Positions 1-12,800 of a stretch of 64,000 nucleotides of DNA are shown piece by piece. The translations under genes and the position numbers were made by a program. The notes below the pieces were generated by a model. The model did not search any database. It saw only the letters and a list, made by a program, of their open reading frames with translations, and was not told the DNA's origin. The stretch is from Bugula neritina (lineage: Eukaryota; Bryozoa; Gymnolaemata; Cheilostomatida; Bugulidae), in NCBI GenBank assembly GCA_964035545.1, contig OZ037766.1, positions 22,721,767 to 22,785,766 of the forward strand, in the 5' to 3' direction. Within the stretch, counting starts at the first letter, position 1. Each line of letters begins with the position of its first letter.

Positions 1-2
1 GT

Positions 3-3000
3 CCTGATGGCCTCCTGATGATAACGTTAGCAGCAGACAACCGTCAGCAGGAGAGGGACCGCGTCGTCTGTCCACGCGCCCTCCGACGGGAACTGATCTG
101 GGACACCCATAAGCAGGCTCATTCTGGAGTCAGTCGGGTCATCAGGTGTCTGCGGCTGCGTTGGTATTGGCCCGGAATGACTCGGGACGTACGACTGCGG
201 GTACGGCAATGCGAGGTCTGCCAAGCTAGCAAGCATGGCCGCCCCACGGAAACCACTGGTCGACGCCGGCTGTACGCTGGTCGACCGTGGCAAGTAGTGG
301 CGGTAGACCTTGTCGGGCCTATGCCGTTATCCGCCAGAGGGAACACCTGGATACTGGTGCTCACGGACCACTTTACCCGGTGGGCGGATGCTCTGGCTAT
401 CCCAGACGCAACTGCCCCCACGGTGGCCCGGACCCTGGACCAACATGTGTTCTGTTACCTCGGTTTGCCCGAGCAGATACATACGGACCAGGGCGCCCAG
501 TTCCAGTCCCAGCTCATGGGAGACCTCTGCCGGATATGGGGGGTGAACCAGAGTCGGACCACCCCATATCACCCACAAGGGAACGGAGTCGTCGAGCGGA
601 ACAACAGGATGTTGGGTGACGCCCTCAGGAGCCTGCTCCTTGGTCGAGGTCAGGAAGAATGGGACGTGGTGCTGCCACAAATCATGCGGGCTTACCGCAG
701 CACACCACACTCCACCACACAGGAGACCCCAAACTTCCTGATGCTAGGCCGGGAAACGCGGGTTCCGGAACACCTGACATACCACGTTCCCGCCCCCGAA
801 TCGCCGGTACATGAGTACGTCGAAAGACTGACAGAGATCATGGGTAAAGCCCATGATGCACTGCGGGCCCAGCAGTGGCAGATCCGCACAGAGGACTCAG
901 AAGAGCCCCCATTGTATCAGGTGGGAGACTGGGTCTGGATGGTGAGCTATCGTAGGCGACGCGGACAGTCGGCTAAACTTCAGCCCAAGTTCGTGGGTCC
1001 CTACTGCGTGGTGGAGGTGCTGGCCAACCACACATACCGTGTGGAGCGCTCTGGACAGGTCTCAGTCCAGAGCGAACAGCGCCTGAAACCATACCATGCC
1101 AGCCCAGACGCGGTGGGTCAGGCTCCACCCCTCCTGGAGCCCAACCGCCAGCCTAACCAGCGGGGGAGAGCCACCCGGCCCCGGGAGGTGGAAATTGTCA
1201 TCCGAAGGGAGGCAGAGCAGGAGCAGGCTGCCCTACGAGAACAGTTGGAACAACAACAGAGGCAGGAGCAGCAGCAGCAACACGCCCCAGAGCCACCACC
1301 CCTCTGGGGGGAGGACACCCCCACCCGTATTACGGGTGAAGGCGGGGACCCCCCTACGGTGGCAACTGAGGAGCAACTGGCACCACCAGCACCCACACCG
1401 CTGGAAAGGAGCCAGCGAGCGAGGAAACCACCCAGATATCTGGCAGACTATCACATAGGACACCTAGGGTTGCCCCCCCCAAGTGGGAATCCATCTGTCC
1501 AGGGCCATTACTCCTCCTTAGTTAGTAAATTCTTCCAACCTCCTGGAGAATCACTACAAAAAGGAACAGTTGCAAACCGAAATTCGGAGGGCACGCGATT
1601 GTCTGAGTTGTCCCTTCAAAACTCGATGGGAATTCCCCACGATCGCGTAGCAGGTAAAAATATTGAAACACGAGGCTCGGCCATTTGCACTACTACTAAC
1701 CCACTAGTAACACGCAATTTTAAAGCTGAAACTTGTAATCGAATTAATCACGAATTGGATATGGGTATTACTCTTCCCGGTAACAACACTACAAACACAG
1801 GTATTTCATTAGAGTCAGAGCCTCCCGTACCGGAGTCTGACTCAACTGTAATTAATTGGGCTAGTTTAGATTTGTTAGAATCTAATTTATTAACGGAGGA
1901 AGTCGATGTGAGTTTTGGAGAAGACTCTCTAAATGAGTTTTTATTAGACCAGGACATAGGGTCAGTCACTCTCCATGACTCACCTCGGCTCCCTACCACC
2001 CACAAAGTACCCTATAAGGCGATGCCGAATTTCGGCGACGGCGAGACCGGCCTTACTCGGCCTCTGCTGTCTATTGTAGACACTGCAATGGAGTGTGATG
2101 AGGTGGAGGTCAGTCGAGTCGACTCCCCCCCTCCACCAGCCCCCGTGACGGCTCCTTGCAGCCCGCGGGTCGCCACAGACCGGACTGAGGTGCTATCCAC
2201 CATGAATAGTGACCCTGTCGCCAACCCAGTTGAGCTACAATTAGCCGCCGGGGAGGAACAGGGAATACTATGCGGTGTGCCCTCCTCTACTCGAGCTGAA
2301 GACGGTGACACCCCCACCTTGGCTCTACCCCAGGCACTGGTCGCCCGCCAGTCCTGGGTCTCTCGCGACACTAATCAGAAGATTAGTGAAGCATGCGGGG
2401 CAGCGGGCAACCGCATCTGCCGGCAATGTCGGAGGAAATTCTCCTCCTCCCGGCGGTTGCGTGTTCACGCCCCACAACATTTCATCAACGTATTCTGCCC
2501 TTGCGGCGAATACTCCTACCAGCGGGATTATGTGCTGCGCCACCAGCGCATCTCGCGCTGCCACCCAGGTCACGTGTTCACCGTGGATCAGGCCACATTT
2601 CCGGAGTTCCGGGACCTCATCCTGCCGCACGTCGCGGACCCCCACAAGCGTGCCACCCTCGGCCAAGGGTTTCCGGCGTGCAGAGCAATTCAAGAAGAAG
2701 ACGGAGAACCCGCCGCCGCCCTCCAACCAGCAGCCACCCAGCCTCTTCGGGTCATGCTGACAAGGGTCGGGGATGGTGCCAGACCCGGTACATCGGACCT
2801 GGACCCCCGCTCCTCGGCGGCAAGCAGACACCACCCAGAGCACAGACAACACCCGGAGCGCAACACACTCCGCTCCCGACCGCAACTAGAAGAGGAGGTG
2901 CGCCACTTACGGCGCCGCGTGGCACGGTGTGAGGAAGATCTGACACAATTGCGACGACGACTGATCCGGCTGGAACGACGTCAGACCGACAACGACGATG

Positions 3001-3017
3001 GGACATGGAGGGAGTGA
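3..3017 (+). CDS. Gypsy pol polyprotein, integrase plus zinc-finger/coiled-coil extension (5' partial)
   Basis: The frame is open to the window edge, so the ATG at 18 is not a real start; RT and RNase H should lie upstream. Counting from that ATG, an HHCC zinc-binding domain has H31, H35, C65 and C68. The catalytic core follows with D97, D157 and E193, a D,D35E arrangement (motifs VDLVGP, HTDQGAQF, GNGVVERNNR). A GPY/F-like module (KFVGPYCVVEVL) lies near residues 325-360. Gypsy integrases usually end soon after that. Here the ORF continues about 600 residues: a Gln-rich stretch (~395-430), a low-complexity region, Cys/His motifs at ~801-860 (CRQCRRKF...H, then FCPCGEYSYQ...RHQR...CH) and a basic Leu-rich coiled coil at ~957-985. 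Integrase joins the cDNA to host DNA. The extension has no assigned function; nucleic-acid binding is an inference. Confidence 0.9.
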   Translation, partial: PDGLLMITLAADNRQQERDRVVCPRALRRELIWDTHKQAHSGVSRVIRCLRLRWYWPGMTRDVRLRVRQCEVCQASKHGRPTETTGRRRLYAGRPWQVVAVDLVGPMPLSARGNTWILVLTDHFTRWADALAIPDATAPTVARTLDQHVFCYLGLPEQIHTDQGAQFQSQLMGDLCRIWGVNQSRTTPYHPQGNGVVERNNRMLGDALRSLLLGRGQEEWDVVLPQIMRAYRSTPHSTTQETPNFLMLGRETRVPEHLTYHVPAPESPVHEYVERLTEIMGKAHDALRAQQWQIRTEDSEEPPLYQVGDWVWMVSYRRRRGQSAKLQPKFVGPYCVVEVLANHTYRVERSGQVSVQSEQRLKPYHASPDAVGQAPPLLEPNRQPNQRGRATRPREVEIVIRREAEQEQAALREQLEQQQRQEQQQQHAPEPPPLWGEDTPTRITGEGGDPPTVATEEQLAPPAPTPLERSQRARKPPRYLADYHIGHLGLPPPSGNPSVQGHYSSLVSKFFQPPGESLQKGTVANRNSEGTRLSELSLQNSMGIPHDRVAGKNIETRGSAICTTTNPLVTRNFKAETCNRINHELDMGITLPGNNTTNTGISLESEPPVPESDSTVINWASLDLLESNLLTEEVDVSFGEDSLNEFLLDQDIGSVTLHDSPRLPTTHKVPYKAMPNFGDGETGLTRPLLSIVDTAMECDEVEVSRVDSPPPPAPVTAPCSPRVATDRTEVLSTMNSDPVANPVELQLAAGEEQGILCGVPSSTRAEDGDTPTLALPQALVARQSWVSRDTNQKISEACGAAGNRICRQCRRKFSSSRRLRVHAPQHFINVFCPCGEYSYQRDYVLRHQRISRCHPGHVFTVDQATFPEFRDLILPHVADPHKRATLGQGFPACRAIQEEDGEPAAALQPAATQPLRVMLTRVGDGARPGTSDLDPRSSAASRHHPEHRQHPERNTLRSRPQLEEEVRHLRRRVARCEEDLTQLRRRLIRLERRQTDNDDGTWRE

Positions 3018-3193
3018 GACCCGCCTCTCCCTGACTGGTGGCATGACAATTCTCTGTTATACATATTCGTTGTCCCTTATACTATGTACTTGGTGTTTTG
3101 TTTTGTTTTGTTTCTTTGTTCTCTCTCTTCTGTTTCTTTTTTTTGTTTTGTTTATTGTCTGTCTCATTGTTATTATGTTATTATTCGCCCTCG

Positions 3194-3217
3194 TATCGGA
3201 AAGCATGCTTTCCGATA
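3194..3217 (+). repeat. 24-bp perfect palindrome before the polypurine tract
   Basis: The two 12-bp arms (TATCGGAAAGCA and its exact reverse complement) meet without a spacer. The palindrome ends right at the GGGGG tract preceding the 3' LTR. It could form a hairpin in RNA, or serve as a binding site with the same TCGG/CCGA half-sites as the LTR array. Confidence 0.8.
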
Positions 3218-3279
3218 GGGGGTGTGTGTGATAGATTATGCCTTGGTTTGTTCTTTTGTTCAATAATGTTAATTGGGGT

Positions 3280-3369
3280 CCGAAATTCGGAGTTCCGAGT
3301 TTCGGCTTGACCGAAGATCGGTTCCCCCGATCTTCGGGCCTGCCGAATTTCGGAGCTACCGAACTTCGG
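3280..3369 (+). promoter_or_regulatory. Array of six CCGANNNTCGG palindromes in LTR U3
   Basis: Six copies of the 11-bp palindrome CCGANNNTCGG start at 3280, 3295, 3311, 3327, 3343 and 3359, so the spacing is 15 bp and then 16 bp four times. The 4-5 bp spacers and central triplets vary while the half-sites are constant, as expected of selected binding sites rather than a copied tandem repeat. The array lies 47-136 bp upstream of the TATA box. It is most simply read as an enhancer for a dimeric DNA-binding factor, which is not known. Confidence 0.6.
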
Positions 3370-3415
3370 GCCACACACACAAAAGATTCTTTGTTTTATG
3401 TTCTTTTGTTCGCTG

Positions 3416-3424
3416 TATATAAAA
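3416..3424 (+). promoter_or_regulatory. LTR TATA box
   Basis: TATATAAAAG lies about 190 bp into the LTR and about 80 bp upstream of a polyadenylation signal, the normal arrangement of an LTR promoter. Transcription would begin around 3445-3450. Confidence 0.6.
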
Positions 3425-3498
3425 GCAGGCGAGTTACGGTGTTAAGCCAGTCTACTACTGGAGCTCGCCTAGACAAGTTGACATTATTTTTATACTAT

Positions 3499-3504
3499 AA
3501 TAAA
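3499..3504 (+). terminator. LTR polyadenylation signal
   Basis: AATAAA in the 3' third of the LTR, about 70 bp before its end, suits the R region of an LTR retrotransposon. Confidence 0.55.
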
Positions 3505-3668
3505 CATTTGGAACTCTATTACTTCAACCTATCTTGTTCTGCACTAAGTTACATTCAACCCACAAGTTTATCACAATATCAATTTGTGCGATGTTATTCA
3601 CCAGACATCTAAGCAAGAAAGCAAAGAGCTTATCATCTCATCTTTTTTTACTTTGCCAAGTTTTTTAG

Positions 3669-3787
3669 CAGCGCCCATTTCCTACTCCTCTTTAGTAAAA
3701 TTAGATCCAAATATTTTCCATGATAAACTTGTGAAATGGGCTAAGAAAGGTTACAGTGCAGACTTCCTTAATGATGGTAAACCGTAA
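3669..3787 (+). CDS. Candidate terminal exon of an upstream gene
   Basis: After a good acceptor (pyrimidine-rich tract ending TTTTTTAG at 3668) comes a short open frame that reads like protein (motifs SSLVKLDPNIFHDKLVKWAK and YSADFLNDGKP), ending in TAA at 3785-3787. An AATAAA lies about 200 bp downstream at 3988-3993. If real, it is the last coding exon of a plus-strand gene to the left, with the Gypsy element in its final intron. I do not recognise the family, and the exon is short enough to be chance. Confidence 0.35.
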
Positions 3788-8586
<4,799 letters not shown>

Positions 8587-9813
8587 TTTCACCTGTTGCT
8601 ATAAAAGAATACTTAGATTTGTATTTAGCCTTAAATTAATGAGATATATTTTAGTTAAACCAACTGTCAGTTAACTGTTTTCGATATGCTGTGTTTGCAT
8701 TGAGCAAGCAACTCTAAAGCTGTTTGAATTAAGATTGTCTTTTATAAATTTGTGCATTGATTTAGATAAAAACAACTATTGTGCATATTGTTTGATTTAA
8801 AAAAATTTTCTGCAAGTGTTTTGCTCCAAAAATAATATACTCGTAAAGATTTTGTAGGTAAGAATGGATGTGTTAGCAAGTTTACGTACACTTACTGTAG
8901 TTAAACTCTGTTTGGTCTGTGATTCTCTAATGGTACTGTCACTACTATTATATATTTATCATATTTAATGCTGATTACAAGACTCAAGACTGTCATATTA
9001 TATTTATGAAAACTTTTCGTTTGTAGAAGCAAGACATGAATTATTATATTTTTGTACCGTTGTATTGAGCTTATTACTGCAAGTTATAGTTATATCATAA
9101 TATAGTACTAATTGTAGACAGAATTAGCTGGTCATGGGCTATGTATGCATAGGTCATGTGCATTATCCATCCTTGTAGCATGATGTTTATTTAAAAAAGC
9201 TAAATAATTAATACTATAAGTTCTGAAGTAGTAATACAAAATTACTTAAAATCTGCATTATAAATGATTTATGAATTTATTTACTTTTAGTTTACCTACA
9301 TTTGATAATGGCACCAATCTATAAAATAATTTATTTAAAAACAATTGAAGGTATTTGTTTCCAACACAAATTATAATAATTATATTGAAAGATACTATAA
9401 TTGCTTGTTAATGCAGTGCACTAAATATCTTTTACAAAGTATAGTTACCATTTTACAGCTTACAAACCCTAGCTAGGTAAAGAAATTGATTTTTGCTTAT
9501 ACCATGCCAAGTTGTATTCTCTTCTTTTACCCCGTCAGACACCTGTTAGCGCACAATGTTGGCCATTGGGTGGAACTTAAAAATGTATAACGCAGTTGAT
9601 TGGTACTGCTTCGATGATGTCACAATTTTCTTCCACGCCTATGTTGGCAACTCGTACGAATCGGGATTGGTTAGTAAAGTTGTGGAGTTGGTAGTACTAG
9701 TAGTGCACCAGCCAAATTAATAACTTGGCGCTTTAGATCTCCCATTCATAGCTGATACTTGCCTCTTTTTTAAAAGTAACTCAAGCTCACTTGAGACGCT
9801 ATCAGTATACAAA
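8587..9813. other. Intergenic DNA between ZNF474-like and FAM117
   Basis: The left part is the AT-rich 3' region of the ZNF474-like gene. The right part (from ~9530) is less AT-rich and should hold the FAM117 promoter and 5' UTR. No ORF of note is present. Confidence 0.5.
9565..9670 (+). promoter_or_regulatory. Three inverted CCAAT boxes upstream of FAM117
   Basis: ATTGG (CCAAT on the other strand) occurs at 9565, 9599 and 9666. The steps are 34 and 67 bp, close to one and two units of ~33 bp, the spacing typical of NF-Y arrays. They lie 145-250 bp before the FAM117 ATG. No TATA box is evident. The role is inferred. Confidence 0.35.
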
Positions 9814-12800
9814 ATGTCAAACAACAATAATCAAAAAGTTAGAAGAAATGTTGTGTCACCATCCATAAGACAAGGCCCGCTTCGTGCTACCCAACAATTC
9901 GCTCTTGTTGGTGGCACTGGCAGTCCAGCAAGAAAGCATATCAGCAAGACACACACGTCTTCTCCAACGTCAAAATCTCAAGCAGCAAAAACAGCTAAAG
10001 CTCGATCACACTCAGAAACGGGGTTTGTGAGTGAAAGGCGCAGTCCTACGCCAAGTATATCAAGCTGCAAAGGTGAGTGATGCAACATGATCATAATCAT
10101 ATTCATAATGATGAAGTTAAACATTCGTTGAAAAGTTGACCGGTCTGTGATCATTATCACGGGCGTGTGAAAAGATTAATATTTCAAAATAATTTTAATC
10201 TTTTGTTCCAACAAACAGTGACACTATTGATACCATACTGATACTATTAGACTTAGTATTTATAATTAATAACTATAAGTATAACAAATCAATAATACTA
10301 ATACTAGTAATAGTAATACTAATCAGCAATTGTAAGACTAACTCTAAGAGTAAATGTGAGTATCGGTATCACAATAACAATGAGTGATTCGATGGCTACG
10401 AGTATAACTATAACATAAAACTATAACACTAACTAATAACTATCTTTATCTTACTCTTACTCTTACTCTTACTCTTACTCTTACTCTTACTCTTACTCTT
10501 ACTCTTAGTATCTAAAAGTAAATCAGAAGTTAACTCTTGAACAATATCAATATTGTGATCAATATCAATGGTTTATGACTTATGGGTTTATTGCTAATTG
10601 AAATTAACAGATAATTTACTTTTATTGATCAACACGCAATTAAAATCAAACTGATTACTAAGCTATCTCTACGCCTGGAACTGCTATGAAGACTTTGCTT
10701 TTAGTTTCTACAATCATTATAATTACCATATATAAATTAAGACTTAAAGCCTGGCCACACGATCGTGAGAATCACACGAAATCGTCTATTTGACGCAAAA
10801 AAACATTCGTACGAGAAAATTTGAGGGAATTCAAACGAAATCGTCATCGTTGGGTGTGTTTAAAAACTTTACCAATAAACAAAACTAAAAAAATGTACAC
10901 ATAAAACACCAAAAAAAATAACAAATGACAAAATTTTTCCTTTATAGCTTATATAAACTTGCGGTACCAATCTCGGCATAATGACTTCTCGTCTAACGAG
11001 CATGTGGCTGGTCAATACGAAAAGATAACTCACGAAAATCGTCACACAAGTTTTGTGTGATTCTCACGATCGTGTGGCCAGGCTTTTAATGTTTAAGAGT
11101 ATCAATATGAAGTGAATATGGCCGATACTGATGTGAGTATATAAGTATAGCTTTACTACTTCTAGCTCAAAAATTGTCTTGCTGATAATAGTACTCATAC
11201 TGATGGCACTCTCTGTAGGTGATTTTGTTTATCATCTGTATAAATGATCTCATTACTTTTATCCCTTATTCATCACTACCATTAAGCCCAGATTTAGTTT
11301 ATCATTCTCATACTCTATAAATAACAAACCCTGCTGACTATTAGGTCTAGTACTACACAGTTGCTTTTGAATAGTCTATCATGAAGTTCGGAGGATGTTC
11401 AGTTGTGATTTATCATTCATTTTGGGTTTAATAATGCAATGATGGTCACAGCTGGTACTAGTTCTGCTAGAAACTTGGAACTGTAAATATAACTATATTT
11501 AAATGAATGGTTTGTTTACTTCACGGTCGTAGGTGGTGAAAGGTACTGTTGCTAAGATATCATTTTAAATGTTTTTTATGTAAAAACGTCGTTATTTATG
11601 GCCATTACCCTTAGATTAGCTTTATGAGTTATGTGATTTGCTGAGCAATTTTCATCATCAATATTATCTTGGAAAATTGAAAAATTTATTGTAATAATTA
11701 TATAAAATAAATCGTGCTCATGACATTTCATTTCTTTTTTTTATCATATCAAAATTTAATATATCATTTAAAAAACAAATCAATAATATTTATTACAGTT
11801 ATAATAGTGCATAGCAGGCTTTATTTTCTAATGTATTTATTGTTTTTTAATAGTCTATTAAAGCTTGAATGGTGTTCAGTTGTGACAAGCAATTCAGTGT
11901 GGGCTTATTAGTTCAATGGTGTCACCGCTGGACCAAAGTCATTTTTGCAAGTCAAATTCATGTAAAGTAGAGCTGCTTAAATTTAATTTAAGTTGCCTTG
12001 CAAGTTTTTGATTATGCAATACAAAATTGAATGTAAAATGTATTTAATAAAAATGGTAGAATATATGCATTCACCGAATCAAATGAAAAAATTCTCAGCA
12101 ACCAGTGATTTAATCAGTTTAAAATTAATATCAATTTGTATGCGATACTAATGGTGAATATGTCACTTAGTTTCAATGGTTTCATCCCAGTTAAACGCTT
12201 CCCACTTGGATGTTTCCCAGTTGAACGCCATTTTTCATTTTGGTACAATATAATTTATGTAGTAAGATACATATACTCGTATATACCCATATTACTGTTG
12301 TATTAGTTGCTAAACATAAAATATTAGTTAATATGAAGCCTCTGGAATAATTTTCCAATTTTTACTAATTTATGTGGGACAAAAAACAGGAATACGTTAA
12401 TAAACATTATCTTTAATGAATATTTCTTATTGAAATATTGTTTCTTCAAACAAGAAGTATAGAAAATGCACAATTAATAAGTTGATGCAGATCAAAGGAA
12501 TTTATTTTTGTGCTAAATAGCAAACAATTGATCCCAATTTATTTAAATATGCATATATTTCAATAATATTCAAATAAACTGCATATAAAATACATATAAT
12601 GATATTTTACTAAAATAAATAACTAGCGTCTAGTCTAACTGGGAAGCGCCTATCTAGGATGACACCGTTTCAATAATCACAAATTATATCCATAGTAGTA
12701 CTAAAGGTATGGCTGATTAATTTAATTATGTGGAGCAATTCCCATTTGGAGACCAATATTCCTACATTATTCTTTAGCAAATTCATTAAAACCTTTGGTG

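Larger units (their letters stand above)
1..3575 (+). mobile_element. Ty3/Gypsy LTR retrotransposon, 3' part
   Basis: The window opens inside the pol region of a Gypsy-type LTR retrotransposon: integrase, a long C-terminal extension, a G-rich stretch resembling a polypurine tract, then a 3' LTR. Protease, reverse transcriptase, RNase H and the 5' LTR would lie left of the window. The element is strongly GC-rich compared with the AT-rich host DNA that follows. The roughly 3-kb ORF has no frameshift or stop, which suggests a young copy. The right boundary is placed where the LTR end mirrors the LTR start (TGTGATA versus TATCACA). The target-site duplication cannot be checked because the 5' end is absent. 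Confidence 0.9.
3223..3575 (+). repeat. 3' long terminal repeat of the Gypsy element
   Basis: The LTR is about 350 bp. It begins in TGTGTGTGATAG directly after a GGGGG tract that serves as polypurine tract, and ends near TTTATCACA, an inverted match to the start. The start could be 3223, 3225 or 3227 because of the TG repeat. It contains a palindrome array, a TATA box and an AATAAA signal in the expected U3-R order. Confidence 0.75.

Noticed and set aside
2325-2885. 186-codon minus-strand ORF and other antisense or shifted ORFs across 27-3006
   Set aside because: Shadows of the GC-rich Gypsy ORF; no recognisable motifs.
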